Counted from the first letter of the stretch, positions 40,995 through 50,471 are shown. The stretch is 64,000 nt of DNA from Flavobacterium sp. UBA7665 (GCA_002483285.1 DLHP01000022.1:37951-101950), one strand, 5' to 3'. Notes: generated by a model not told the origin, from the letters alone. Made by a program: numbers and translations.

Positions 40995-42518
40995 TTATTT
41001 GACGCTTAGTTGCATGCCTTTGAGTTGTTCGAGGTAATCCCGCTGGTTGGAAAGCCTTGGAATTTTGTGCTGGCCGCCGAGTTTGTCCTGTTCCTTGAGC
41101 CAGTCGTAAAACAATCCAGGTCGGGCCACCTGTAATACCAACGGATTTAAGGTCATGTTATTGTATCGTTTGGCCTCGTAATCAGAGTTGAGCGATTGTA
41201 AGGTTTCGTCAAGAATTTTTTGGAAGGCCTCGGGATTTTCGGGTGCTTTTTTGAATTCGATGATCCACTCATGCGCCCCTTTTTCCTTGTCTTTCATGAA
41301 AATCGGGGCTACGGTATAATCTACGATTTCACTATTGGTAAGTTGGCAGGCTTTGGCAATTGCGCGGTCGGTGTTCTCTACCATGAGCTCTTCGCCAAAT
41401 ACGTTGATGTGGTGTTTGGTGCGTCCCGTCACACGGATTCGGTAAGGATTAAGCGAGGTGAATCGAACCGTATCGCCCACCATATAACGCCACAAACCCG
41501 AATTGGTCGTAATGACAATGGCGTAATTTTTATGCAATTCTACCTCCGATAAACGGATGGCTTTCTCGTGGTCGGTGCCAAAAACATCCATCGGAATGAA
41601 TTCGTAGAAAATGCCGTAATCCAGCATCAGCAACAAATCATCCGAGTTGTTCAAATCCTGGATGGCAAAAAATCCTTCCGACGCATTGTAGATCTCATAA
41701 TACTGGAAGTCGTTTCGCGGCAAGATTTTCTTGTATTGTTCCCGATACGGGTCAAAACTCACGCCGCCGTGAAAGTACACCTCAAGGTTGGGCCAGATGT
41801 CGAATAGGCTTTGCTTACCGCTTTCCTCAAGCACTTTGTGTAGCAAGACCAGCATCCACGAAGGCACGCCCGCAAAACTCGTTACATTTTCATTTTTTGC
41901 CTCATTGATGATGGCCGGAATCTTGGCTTCCCATTCGCTCATCAACGAAACGCGGCTACTTGGCGTACTGCTAAATTCGGCCCAGATGGGCATATTCTCG
42001 ATCAGGATCGCCGATAGATCACCAAAGTAAGTATTGTTGTCTTCGTAAATTTGCGAACTGCCGCCGAGACGCAAACTCTTGCCGATGAACAAATTGGAAT
42101 CCTCGTTGTTGTTGAGGTACAAACACAGCAAATCTTTGCTGCCCTTGTAATGGCAATCTTCGAGCGCTTCGTTGCTTACGGGAATGAATTTACTTTTGGC
42201 ATTGGTAGTGCCACTAGATTTGGCAAACCACTTGATTGGCGTGGGCCAAAAGATGTTCTGTTCTCCTTGGCGGGTTTTTTCGATCAGCGGCTGTAAATCC
42301 TCATAGGTTGAGATCGGGACGCGGTCTGTAAAATTCTGGTAGGATCGTATCGTAAAAAAGTCATATTTCTTACCCACAAGTGTACCTTCGGAAGCGCGAA
42401 TCAGGTTCATCAGCAATTCTTCCTGGACTTCGTTGGGGTATTTGAGGAACAACTCCATCTGGTGGATGCGTTGTTTCAAAACCCACGAAGCGATAGAATT
42501 GATTATTGGTAGTGGCAT
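40995..42518 (-). CDS. GH3 auxin-responsive-promoter-family protein (adenylate-forming acyl acid-amido synthetase)
   Basis: The ATG at 42518 gives 507 residues (MPLPIINSIASWVLKQRIHQ). Motifs of the GH3 family are present: the adenylation loop SSGTTNAKSKFIPVS, YFHGGVSFDPY, and the C-terminal FGEELMVENTDRAI. The GH3 fold is a member of the ANL superfamily: it activates a carboxylate with ATP and transfers it to an amine. Bacterial members are of unknown substrate. The gene is followed directly by a small lipoprotein gene and is divergent from the DUF2797 gene. The substrate cannot be read from the sequence. Confidence 0.88.
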   Translation of the reverse strand: MPLPIINSIASWVLKQRIHQMELFLKYPNEVQEELLMNLIRASEGTLVGKKYDFFTIRSYQNFTDRVPISTYEDLQPLIEKTRQGEQNIFWPTPIKWFAKSSGTTNAKSKFIPVSNEALEDCHYKGSKDLLCLYLNNNEDSNLFIGKSLRLGGSSQIYEDNNTYFGDLSAILIENMPIWAEFSSTPSSRVSLMSEWEAKIPAIINEAKNENVTSFAGVPSWMLVLLHKVLEESGKQSLFDIWPNLEVYFHGGVSFDPYREQYKKILPRNDFQYYEIYNASEGFFAIQDLNNSDDLLLMLDYGIFYEFIPMDVFGTDHEKAIRLSEVELHKNYAIVITTNSGLWRYMVGDTVRFTSLNPYRIRVTGRTKHHINVFGEELMVENTDRAIAKACQLTNSEIVDYTVAPIFMKDKEKGAHEWIIEFKKAPENPEAFQKILDETLQSLNSDYEAKRYNNMTLNPLVLQVARPGLFYDWLKEQDKLGGQHKIPRLSNQRDYLEQLKGMQLSVK

Positions 42519-42627
42519 AGGATTGTTAGTTATTTTACGCCTTCGGATTTGAAAAAATAAGGTGCAAATCCATAACTTTACGACTTTACCAAAAGTAAGA
42601 AAAAAATACAAAAATCCTAGACTGCAA

Positions 42628-43422
42628 ATGACTTATCAGGGTATCCTTTCTAAAATGCCTACCGAATTTGGTAAGCCAATCCGGTATTACCTCGTTTTTG
42701 AAGACAGCTTCCTCAACCTCAATCAAATGCTGGGAAAGGAAATGGAAATCCATTTCGAGGGTTACCAATGCCTCAACTGCGGCAAGAAGAAGAAAATCTA
42801 CCGACAAGGCCATTGTTACGATTGTTTTTATGCCAGTCCATCCGTTGGAGACTGGATCATGAAACCCGAACTCAGCACCGCGCACCTGGGCATTGCCGAT
42901 CGCGACCTCGAATACGAATCGAAAGTGCAATTGCAACCACATCTCGTTTACTTGGCTTCCTCGAGCGAAGTCAAGGTAGGCGTGACGCGCAAAACCCAAA
43001 TGCCCACGCGTTGGATTGACCAAGGCGCCGAACAAGCCATCGCCATCCTCGAAGTCCCCAACCGCTATCTCGCCGGCATCACTGAAGTGTCGCTTAAAAA
43101 CCATTTCTCCGACAAAACCAATTGGCGCAAGATGCTCACCAATGACATTATCCTTGCCGACCTTGCCGACCACCGGCTCAAGCTGCAAAACCTGTTGCCT
43201 GCCGAAGTGCAGGAATTCTTCGTTGCAGACAAAGTCGATTTGTATGAATTGCACTATCCGGTTTTAGAATATCCCAAAAAAGTAAGCAGCCTGAACCTCG
43301 ACAACACGCCGCACCACAAAGGCAGGCTTATGGGAATCAAAGGGCAATACCTGATTTTTGAGGATGGGACTGTTTTTAATGTACGCGCGTACGAAGGTTA
43401 TGCGGTACGGATTGAATTGTAG
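42628..43422 (+). CDS. DUF2797 family protein
   Basis: From the ATG at 42628 this is 264 residues (MTYQGILSKMPTEFGKPIRY). It has a zinc-ribbon-like Cys set (CLNCGKKKKIYRQGHCYDCF), then VYLASSSEVKVGVTRKTQMP, which recalls the GIY-YIG-like N-terminal patterns of the DUF2797 family, and a C-terminal strand-rich part. The function of the family is not established. A longer frame opens upstream at 42562 but runs into the GH3 promoter region and is not favoured. It lies alone, divergent from GH3. Confidence 0.82.
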   Translation: MTYQGILSKMPTEFGKPIRYYLVFEDSFLNLNQMLGKEMEIHFEGYQCLNCGKKKKIYRQGHCYDCFYASPSVGDWIMKPELSTAHLGIADRDLEYESKVQLQPHLVYLASSSEVKVGVTRKTQMPTRWIDQGAEQAIAILEVPNRYLAGITEVSLKNHFSDKTNWRKMLTNDIILADLADHRLKLQNLLPAEVQEFFVADKVDLYELHYPVLEYPKKVSSLNLDNTPHHKGRLMGIKGQYLIFEDGTVFNVRAYEGYAVRIEL

Positions 43423-43669
43423 GATGGGGTTTCAATAGTGTGGTTTGTTTAACATTTGTTGCGGTATTTCTGTTTTGAAGTGTTTGCTAAGATTCTTAGA
43501 TTGCCTTCAGGGAAGGGGTCATAACGTCCCTACGGATTATAGAAATTCTACAATTACAGAAAAACTACATCATTTTATAAATGTTTGGATTGCAACCCAA
43601 TTGCACGCCAATAGGAATGCCATTAGCGAGCGCTATTATTTTAAACGACTACAGAACAACGCCTACAAA
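43423..43669. other. Intergenic stretch, probably decayed repeat DNA
   Basis: No gene is supported. Reading frames that start here continue in antisense through the AsmA gene and have no recognisable protein. The middle (about 43510-43600) holds ACGTCCCTACGG and repeated words, which remind me of dispersed flavobacterial repeat remnants, but I cannot verify that. On the minus strand a short frame ending at 43578 reads GIPIGVQLGCNPNIYKMM, a phrase I associate with repeat-derived peptides in this group. Confidence 0.35.
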
Positions 43670-43693
43670 AAAGCCCGAAATCAATCGGGCTTT
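43670..43693 (-). terminator. Terminator of the AsmA-like gene
   Basis: Perfect 9-base stem AAAGCCCGA / TCGGGCTTT with a 6-base loop; on the minus strand it is followed by a T run. It begins four bases after the AsmA stop codon. Confidence 0.85.
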
Positions 43694-43696
43694 CCT

Positions 43697-46270
43697 TTAT
43701 TCTTTTTTCTTCTTGTTGAACAAGCCGTTGAGCAAATCGCCGGCTTTCTGTTTCACGTCCTGTTTGACGGGCGTTTTCGTTTTTGAAGTATCACTTTTCG
43801 TCGCGTTCTTGATGATGTCGTTGAGTGCCGATGAGCCTTGCTTGACGAGTTTCTCCTTTTGTTGTTTCACCAATTGGTTGGCCAGCGCGGTCGTGGCGCT
43901 TTTGATATCGGTAGTGATTTTCGGGTTTTTGAAATTGCCCGTCAATACTGCATTAACCGGAATGTTCTCTAGTTTTGCCGATTCTGCAGGGGTCAGTTTC
44001 GAAATCAATTTATTAGCTTCGGTACCAAGGTATTTGGCAGGTACATCAAACTTGAGGTTGTAATTCATGTTTTGGTCAAAACCGTGTTGTCCGGCAATAT
44101 CGACTTTGATGTCCTGGTACTTGAGCGTAAAGGGCTTGAGGTTGACCTTGCCGTTTTGGAACGTAAGCGCGGCTTTGAGGTCGTTGAGGTTGAGCTTTTT
44201 GAGGTCGATGAATTTAACGTTGTCGTCGAGTTTACTCAGCAATTCAGAATTACTCGAATTCACGGTCGTCGAAAGCAATTGTCCAATCAAATCGCCAGAT
44301 AGGCTGTTGACGTCAGGTGTCATTTCTTTCGCGTCGAGGTTACCCGAAACATTGATTGTCGTGTTGAGTTTGCCATTAATGACACCCGCAATCGGCGCGA
44401 TTTTTTTCATCATGTCAAGCTGCGTAAAGGTTTGCTGGATGTCTACGCCGCTCATGCCCAATTTCATATTGAAAACCGGAATTTTGGCTTTGGTCGACAC
44501 ATCGCCATCGGCCGCAATCTGCCCGCCAAAAATCGAGGATTTGACATTCTGCAAGGTTACTTTTTGGTCCTTGATGGTGATTTTCCCCGACACATTTTTC
44601 AGGGTGAGGTTGTCATACAAAACCGTTCCCGCTTTGGCTGTCAGCGAACAGTTCAGAAAAGCCGGCACTTTAACCGCTTCTTTTGGTTTCTCGGTGGCCG
44701 TCGCGGGTTTTTCAGGACTCATGAAATCGGCTACGGCAAATTGGTTCGACGTCATGTTGAAATTCCCTTTGAGTTCCTGGTCCTTGAACATGAAACCGAG
44801 GAAATTTTTGAGTACGCCATTGACTTTCATGTCGGTTTTCCCGGTCGTCAAATCGAGTTCTTGTAAATTGATGCGCGTGTTGGTGAATTGCACCGCCGCT
44901 TTGTTGATGTTCATCGGTTTGCCGTCGTCGGGTGTGTATTTGAATCCGGTCAGCGTGAGGTTTCCCGAGTTTTGCATTTGCTCATAGGCATTATTCTCCA
45001 CCGATTTCATGTCGAATTTGGTATCGATATCCGCCACCAATAGCCCGGAAAGCGGCACTTTCAGGTTAACTGGATACGCCTTAGAGACATTGCCCAGGTT
45101 GATGGTTCCTTTAAGTTCGGCATCGACCAATGGATTTTCGGAGATGTTCCGGATGTTCGCCTTGGCATTGAAAACGTCCTGGTCAATCCTAAACGATAGT
45201 TTGTCGAGGTTCACATAAGTATCGTTCATCACGCCGGTTTCGTTGATGATTTTGGTGTCGATGACAATGCTTTGCACCGATTTGGGCAGGTTCGGATATT
45301 GGAAAGAAGCGTTGTTCGACGCAATGGCCAGGTTGAATTTAGGCACCGTAGTGTCTGAGGACAAACCTTTTGCAAAACCAGAAACGGTAAAGTCCCCCGT
45401 GGTTTTCACGTCTTTTAAACTGCCCGAATAGGCCGACGGAATGAGTCCGAGGAAGTTCTCAAAACTAGAAGTCGGCGTCTTAAACGTCAAATCGTATTGT
45501 TGCCCGGCTTCGACCAGTTGGATGAAACCGTCAAATTCAAGCGGCAATTTGTTGATGAGCGCCTTGTTTTGCTTGAAGGTGTATTTGCTTTGGTCGAGGT
45601 CGATTCCCAATACCGCATCGAGTGTGAGCGCGACTTTGTTCATGTAGTTGGTCTTGTCCATCCACATCGAAACCTTGGCGGTGGATTTGGTGTTGAGGTC
45701 GAGTTTAGACGCAGCAAAATCGCCGGTTCCCGAATGGTTTAAACTATCGATAACCATCTTCACCTTAGAGCGTTCGTCGTAATATTTGAAACGCAAATTC
45801 TCAACTTTGTATTCGTTGACCTTGAGCGAGAGCGGGTCGCTTTTGCCATCGTCGGGTTTGTCTTCCTTGAGCGCGATGTCAAAATTGCCCACACCGTCTT
45901 TATTGAACAGTATGTTGATCTTGCCGTTCTTGGTCGAGAAAGCTTCAATTTTCATGGGTTCGTCCTTGCCTTTAAACAATTCCCTGATCGACATTTTGAG
46001 GTTCACTTCGCCAAATGAAACCAAGGTATCACCTTCAAACGGCGCCTTGTTGATGATCAATAGCTTGTTTACAGTGACATTGGCCTGCGGGAAACTTTTG
46101 AACAAACTCAAATCGGCATCCTCAAAAGACACCTTTGCATCGACTTTTTCATTGATGGCCTCAGCAATCTTGGCTTTGATCGCGCCCTGGAAAAAGATTG
46201 GAATTGCGAATAAAGACAGTACTAAAAGCAGTATAATGATTCCGGTAATTTTTAAATTTTTTTTGATCAT
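43697..46270 (-). CDS. AsmA family protein
   Basis: An 857-residue protein with an N-terminal membrane helix (residues 8-27, TGIIILLLVLSLFAIPIFFQ) and a long AsmA-like region of beta strands (VDAKVSFEDADLSLFKSFPQ, INKAAVQFTNTRINLQELDL) ending in a Lys-rich tail (QKAGDLLNGLFNKKKKE). AsmA-type proteins bridge inner and outer membranes, and are linked to lipid transport and outer-membrane protein assembly. Length is typical of Bacteroidota members. It follows sppA on the same strand by 47 bases and is ended by a strong terminator. Confidence 0.9.
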   Translation of the reverse strand: MIKKNLKITGIIILLLVLSLFAIPIFFQGAIKAKIAEAINEKVDAKVSFEDADLSLFKSFPQANVTVNKLLIINKAPFEGDTLVSFGEVNLKMSIRELFKGKDEPMKIEAFSTKNGKINILFNKDGVGNFDIALKEDKPDDGKSDPLSLKVNEYKVENLRFKYYDERSKVKMVIDSLNHSGTGDFAASKLDLNTKSTAKVSMWMDKTNYMNKVALTLDAVLGIDLDQSKYTFKQNKALINKLPLEFDGFIQLVEAGQQYDLTFKTPTSSFENFLGLIPSAYSGSLKDVKTTGDFTVSGFAKGLSSDTTVPKFNLAIASNNASFQYPNLPKSVQSIVIDTKIINETGVMNDTYVNLDKLSFRIDQDVFNAKANIRNISENPLVDAELKGTINLGNVSKAYPVNLKVPLSGLLVADIDTKFDMKSVENNAYEQMQNSGNLTLTGFKYTPDDGKPMNINKAAVQFTNTRINLQELDLTTGKTDMKVNGVLKNFLGFMFKDQELKGNFNMTSNQFAVADFMSPEKPATATEKPKEAVKVPAFLNCSLTAKAGTVLYDNLTLKNVSGKITIKDQKVTLQNVKSSIFGGQIAADGDVSTKAKIPVFNMKLGMSGVDIQQTFTQLDMMKKIAPIAGVINGKLNTTINVSGNLDAKEMTPDVNSLSGDLIGQLLSTTVNSSNSELLSKLDDNVKFIDLKKLNLNDLKAALTFQNGKVNLKPFTLKYQDIKVDIAGQHGFDQNMNYNLKFDVPAKYLGTEANKLISKLTPAESAKLENIPVNAVLTGNFKNPKITTDIKSATTALANQLVKQQKEKLVKQGSSALNDIIKNATKSDTSKTKTPVKQDVKQKAGDLLNGLFNKKKKE

Positions 46271-46317
46271 GGTAAAACGATTGTAGGTTGATAACGTGAA
46301 AGTACGGCTATTTGGTG

Positions 46318-48081
46318 TTAACGAATGTTCAATTCATAAGGCAAGGCCGCTTGTATGCCTTTTCGCGCCTGTGTTTTTCTGATCTGTTCGATGATTCTGT
46401 AATTCTCTTCGCCGATTTCCTCACGCAACAAGGTTTCTTTGGTCTTTGCGAAAGGCAGTCCCAAATCGCCCAAAAAGTCCTCGAAATTTTTCTCATAGGT
46501 TGGGAAATTGACGGTACGATAGTTTTTGACTTTGACGAGTTTGGCCGCATACGCCAACGCTTCATCCATTCCTCCAATTTTGTCTACAAGACCAATTCTT
46601 AAAGCGTCTGAGCCAGACCAGACGCGGCCTTGCGCAATCGCATCCACCTGGGCGAAAGTCATTTTACGTCCTGCCGCGACACGGTTTACAAAAGTCGTGT
46701 AGACTTTCTCTACGCCAGCTTGCGTAAACACGCGGAACTTTTCGTCCATCGGGAGGAACAGGGAGTAGTCGGCGGCGTTGTCGTGCGTACTTACCTGCTG
46801 GGTGTGTATGCCCATTTTGGTGGTAAGTCCGGTGAAGTTGGGCAGCATACCAAAAACCCCGATCGATCCGGTAATGGTATTGGATTCGGCAAAAATCTGA
46901 TTGGCGTTGCACGCAATGTAATAACCGCCGGAAGCAGCGAGGTTGCCCATAGAAACCACGACAGGTTTCACCTTTTTTGTCAGTTCGATTTCGCGCCAGA
47001 TTAAGTCCGACGTGAGTGCGTTTCCGCCCGGAGAATCGATGCGCAATACGATGGCTTTGATGTTTTCGTCTTTTCGGGCGTCTTGCAACGAACGTCGCAT
47101 AGAACCTTCGCCGATGTTATTGATTCCGCCTTCGCCGCTGGTGATTTCGCCTTGCGCATAAATGATTGCAATTTTCTCATCTACTGAGAAATCTTTGGCA
47201 GTAGTCGCGACCTTTTCGGCATAATCGAGTATCGGAATCCTATTGTACTGCTCGTCTTTTTCGACTTTGAGTATTTTTCGGATGTCGCTGTGATAAACGT
47301 CTTCATAAACCACTTTGTCGACCAATCCGTTGGCTTTGGCCATTTCTGGCGTGTGTGCGAGTTGGCCGTTGGCGATTTCGTTGAGTTTGGCTACCGGGAT
47401 TTGCCTGCTTTTGGAGATATCGGCGGCCACGGCATTCCAAACCGACTGGAGTAAAGTGGAAATTTGTTCGCGGTTGGCGTCGCTCATCTGGTTTTCGAGG
47501 TAGGGTTCTACGGCGCTTTTGTATTTGCCGTGGCGGATGATTTCCATCTTGACGCCATATTTATCCTGGAAATCCTTAAAGAACATCAGTTCTGTCGACA
47601 GGCCTTTGAACTCGAGTTCACCCACCGGATTCAGGTAAATATTGCTAGCCACCGAGTTGAGGTAATATTCCTTTTGCGTAAAATAATTGGCGTAAGCGAA
47701 TACGAATTTGCCCGATTTTCTGAAATCAGCGAGGGCTTTGCGGAGTGCCTGGATTTGCGCAACGCCTAGGTTCGATTGGTCGTTGAGGATAGAAATGCCT
47801 TTGATGTCGCTGTCGGTTTTGGCGTTTTCGATGGCGCGGATGACATCGGATAAACCGTCGTGGCGTGCGTCGAAATACTCAAAATCTTTGTAGTTGAATT
47901 TGCCGCCGTAGTCGTTACTTACTTTAGACAAATCGAGTTCGATGACCGAGTTGCGCTTGACTTCGACTGTGTCGGATCCGCCGCCAAAAACAGCCGCGAT
48001 GAGGATGATACTAAAAAAACAAATCATGCAGAAAACGAAAATTCCGATGACCGTGGCGAATATATTTCCTAAAAATTTCAT
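46318..48081 (-). CDS. sppA: Signal peptide peptidase SppA (67 kDa type)
   Basis: A 587-residue serine protease of the tandem-repeat SppA class. An N-terminal helix (FLGNIFATVIGIFVFCMICF) anchors it in the inner membrane. The catalytic serine is in the second half (VVVSMGNLAASGGYYIACNA), and the lysine is expected in the first half (NDQSNLGVAQIQALRKALAD, EYYLNSVASN with the conserved region). It digests leftover signal peptides in the membrane. Its start is preceded by a -7 box on the minus strand, and AsmA follows. Confidence 0.93.
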   Translation of the reverse strand: MKFLGNIFATVIGIFVFCMICFFSIILIAAVFGGGSDTVEVKRNSVIELDLSKVSNDYGGKFNYKDFEYFDARHDGLSDVIRAIENAKTDSDIKGISILNDQSNLGVAQIQALRKALADFRKSGKFVFAYANYFTQKEYYLNSVASNIYLNPVGELEFKGLSTELMFFKDFQDKYGVKMEIIRHGKYKSAVEPYLENQMSDANREQISTLLQSVWNAVAADISKSRQIPVAKLNEIANGQLAHTPEMAKANGLVDKVVYEDVYHSDIRKILKVEKDEQYNRIPILDYAEKVATTAKDFSVDEKIAIIYAQGEITSGEGGINNIGEGSMRRSLQDARKDENIKAIVLRIDSPGGNALTSDLIWREIELTKKVKPVVVSMGNLAASGGYYIACNANQIFAESNTITGSIGVFGMLPNFTGLTTKMGIHTQQVSTHDNAADYSLFLPMDEKFRVFTQAGVEKVYTTFVNRVAAGRKMTFAQVDAIAQGRVWSGSDALRIGLVDKIGGMDEALAYAAKLVKVKNYRTVNFPTYEKNFEDFLGDLGLPFAKTKETLLREEIGEENYRIIEQIRKTQARKGIQAALPYELNIR

Positions 48082-48152
48082 CTTTATTTTTTAAGTTATG
48101 GGTTGGGATAGTGCCCGTTTTTGAACAAAAATAAACTTATTAACAGACGCCG

Positions 48153-48160
48153 CAAATATA
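48153..48160 (-). promoter_or_regulatory. -7 box candidate for sppA
   Basis: Minus strand TATATTTG, an exact TAnnTTTG, 71 bases before the sppA ATG. The -33 element is not evident. Confidence 0.35.
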
Positions 48161-48198
48161 CTCCTATTCAAAATTCTTTTAGTTAATTTGTGGTTAAT

Positions 48199-49335
48199 AT
48201 GAACTACCAGCATCAAGTCATCCTCTCCATCGGAAGCAACCAGGGCAATCGTTTGCAGCATATAGAATCGGCCATTGCCTCCATTCACCAAGAAGTCGGA
48301 ACCGTTGTAAAAGTATCAAGGTTATACGAAACGCCTTCCTGGGGTTTTGAGAGTGAGGCGTTCTACAATTGTGCGCTGGTCATGCACACCCAGCGAAGCG
48401 CGCATGAAGTACTTGAAAAAGTGCTTGGGGTAGAACAAAAACTCGGACGTATCCGCTCGGAAATTCAAGGGTACCAGTCCCGTGTGATTGATATTGATGT
48501 CATTGCCTTTGATGAAGAGATTATCCTTTCGGATGAGTTGCAGGTGCCACATCCGGCGATGCAGGAGCGCATGTTTGTTTTGGTACCGATGCGCGATTTG
48601 AATCTCGATTGGAAGCATCCGATTTTGCAGAAATATCTGCCCGAACTGCTTCGCGCGTCGGAGGACAAGAGCAATTGCAAAGTGATCCAGAAACTCGATG
48701 CGCCACTGGCCAAAATGCACTTAGAACAGTTCAACTACATCGCTATAGAAGGAAATATTGGTGCCGGTAAAACCACATTGACCACGAAGATCGCCGAGGA
48801 TTTCAATGCAAAGACCGTTCTGGAACGTTTTGCCGACAACCCGTTTTTACCAAAATTTTATGAAGACCAGGCGCGATATGCGTTTCCGCTGGAGATGTCT
48901 TTCCTCGCCGACCGTTACCAACAGATCGCCGACGACCTGGCGCAGTTTGACCTTTTCAAGGATTTCATCATCGCCGACTACCATATTTTCAAGTCGTTGA
49001 TTTTTGCCAAAGTCACGCTCACTGAAGATGAATACAGACTGTACCGCAAGTTATTTGAGATCATTTACAAAGAAATGCCCAAGCCCGATTTGTATGTGTA
49101 TCTGTATCAGAATACCGACCGCTTGCTTGAAAATATCCGCAACCGCGGCAGGAGTTATGAGCAGGAAATACCCGCCGATTATCTCGATAAGATCAATAAG
49201 GGATACCTGGATTACATCAAGTCGCAAACCGATTTGAACATCTTGATTATCGATGTTTCGGAGCGCGATTTTGTAAAGAACCAGGAAGATTATGTGTTCA
49301 TTTTAGAGCAAATCCAACAAAAGGTCGCGACCTAG
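48199..49335 (+). CDS. folK: Fusion of HPPK (FolK) and a deoxynucleoside kinase
   Basis: The ATG at 48199 gives 378 residues. Residues 1-160 are FolK: ILSIGSNQGNRLQHIESAIA, YETPSWGFESEAFYNCALVM, SRVIDIDVIAFDEEIILSD, VPHPAMQERMFVLVPM. After a short linker, residues about 176-378 are a deoxynucleoside kinase: Walker A EGNIGAGKTTLTTKIAED (185-192), the DRY-like ADRYQQIADDL, and the LID segment ENIRNRGRSYEQEIP. FolK makes the 6-hydroxymethyl-dihydropterin diphosphate for folate; the kinase salvages a deoxynucleoside. The fusion is, from memory, shared by many Bacteroidota. A GTG start three codons upstream is possible. It ends at a CTAG shared with the next gene. Confidence 0.93.
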   Translation: MNYQHQVILSIGSNQGNRLQHIESAIASIHQEVGTVVKVSRLYETPSWGFESEAFYNCALVMHTQRSAHEVLEKVLGVEQKLGRIRSEIQGYQSRVIDIDVIAFDEEIILSDELQVPHPAMQERMFVLVPMRDLNLDWKHPILQKYLPELLRASEDKSNCKVIQKLDAPLAKMHLEQFNYIAIEGNIGAGKTTLTTKIAEDFNAKTVLERFADNPFLPKFYEDQARYAFPLEMSFLADRYQQIADDLAQFDLFKDFIIADYHIFKSLIFAKVTLTEDEYRLYRKLFEIIYKEMPKPDLYVYLYQNTDRLLENIRNRGRSYEQEIPADYLDKINKGYLDYIKSQTDLNILIIDVSERDFVKNQEDYVFILEQIQQKVAT

Positions 49336-49862
49336 AATTTCATTTTCGAGAACAAATCCCAAACAACGATTCCGGCGCTTACAGAAATGTTGAGCGAATG
49401 TTTGCTGCCCAGCTGCGGGATCTCGATGGTTCCGTGGCAAACCTCGATGGCTTGCTGGTTCACGCCAAACACTTCGTTGCCAAACACAAGGGCGTATTTG
49501 CTTTTGGGATTCACCTTGAAATCCTGTAGGAATGTTGCATTTTCTACTTGTTCTACGGCATAGACTTCAAATCCCTGGGATTTAAGTTTTTCAATCACCG
49601 ACAAAACATCGGCGGCATGTTCCCATGCTACCGTTTCTGTAGCGCCAAGAGCTGTTTTGTGGATTTCCTTGTTGGGCGGCGTGGCGGTAATGCCGCACAG
49701 GTAAATCTTCTCTATGAGGAAAGCGTCGGCAGTCCTGAACACCGAGCCAATGTTGTGCAGGCTTCGGATATCGTCTAAAACAATAACGATTGGCGTCTTT
49801 TGGGCTTCCTTGAAATCGTCGACCGATTTTCTTTGGAGTTCGCTGTTTTCAAGCTTTCGCAT
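49332..49862 (-). CDS. SpoU/TrmH family RNA methyltransferase
   Basis: A 176-residue SPOUT methyltransferase. The three motifs are PIVIVLDDIRSLHNIGSVFR (motif 1), LVFGNEVFGVNQQAIE (motif 2) and IEIPQLGSKHSLNISVSAGI (motif 3), so the knot is complete. It would 2'-O-methylate a ribose in tRNA or rRNA from SAM; the exact target is not predictable. It converges with folK and shares the palindromic stop CTAG, overlapping by 4 bases. Confidence 0.93.
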   Translation of the reverse strand: MRKLENSELQRKSVDDFKEAQKTPIVIVLDDIRSLHNIGSVFRTADAFLIEKIYLCGITATPPNKEIHKTALGATETVAWEHAADVLSVIEKLKSQGFEVYAVEQVENATFLQDFKVNPKSKYALVFGNEVFGVNQQAIEVCHGTIEIPQLGSKHSLNISVSAGIVVWDLFSKMKF

Positions 49863-49881
49863 AACAAGGTGTAGGCAAAAA

Positions 49882-49908
49882 AAAGCTTCCCGGATTAGGG
49901 GAAGCTTT
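49882..49908 (-). terminator. Terminator of the DUF1573 gene
   Basis: Stem AAAGCTTCCC / GGGAAGCTTT around a 7-base loop; the minus strand reads into eight T. It lies between the DUF1573 stop and the start of the SpoU gene. Confidence 0.85.
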
Positions 49909-49928
49909 ATAATTATAAGAATGTTTTA

Positions 49929-50411
49929 TTATCCTTTAGGAGCGTCTGTTTTAGCTGGCGCTGTGGCATCAGGCAAAACAGTTCCTTTGATAGTCAATGT
50001 TTTGGTAGCCTGTCCTTCTGCATTTGAAGTCAAGGTTACTTGTTTTGAAAATGCTCCAACCCTGTCGGTAGCATATTTTACACCAATAACTGCTTTGGCA
50101 CCCGGAGCGATTGGCTCTTTAGGATAAGTTGGTACCGTACATCCGCAAGATCCTGTAGCGTTGGTGATGATTAGTGGCTTGGTTCCGTTGTTGGTGAAAA
50201 CGAATTCGCGTTTTCCGTCGGCATTGTGAGGGATAGTTCCGTAGTCAATTGTTTCTGATTCGAAAACCATTCCGGCACCTTCTACTTTAGGAGTTTCTGC
50301 TTTGGCAGCAGTTTCTTTCTTAGCAGGAGCAGCTTTTGCTTTTTTGGTCTGTGCATTAGATGTTGCTACTCCGAAAACGGTCAACATTGCTAACATTACT
50401 ATTTTTTTCAT
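49929..50411 (-). CDS. DUF1573 domain secreted protein
   Basis: A 160-residue protein with a signal peptide (MKKIVMLAMLTVFGVATSNA), an Ala/Lys-rich linker (about 22-45) and an ASH/MSP-like beta domain of the DUF1573 family (TIDYGTIPHNADGKREFVFT, then ITNATGSCGCTVPTYPKEPI). It closes with a Ala/Pro/Lys-rich tail. DUF1573 is abundant in Bacteroidota and is thought to be periplasmic; no reaction is known. It is divergent from mutS. Confidence 0.88.
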   Translation of the reverse strand: MKKIVMLAMLTVFGVATSNAQTKKAKAAPAKKETAAKAETPKVEGAGMVFESETIDYGTIPHNADGKREFVFTNNGTKPLIITNATGSCGCTVPTYPKEPIAPGAKAVIGVKYATDRVGAFSKQVTLTSNAEGQATKTLTIKGTVLPDATAPAKTDAPKG

Positions 50412-50437
50412 TTCAAGTTTTAATTAAAATTAACGCA

Positions 50438-50471
50438 CAAATCTATATAAAAAAAATTTACGGTATCTCAA
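50438..50471 (-). promoter_or_regulatory. Promoter of the DUF1573 gene
   Basis: On the minus strand TTG (50469-50471) and TAGATTTG (50438-50445) are 23 bases apart, at the long end of the -33/-7 spacing. The -7 box is 27 bases before the ATG at 50411. Confidence 0.5.

Noticed and set aside
43445..44063. Plus-strand open frames at 43.4-44.1 kb
   Set aside because: They overlap the AsmA gene in antisense and have no domain; the intergenic part looks like old repeat sequence.
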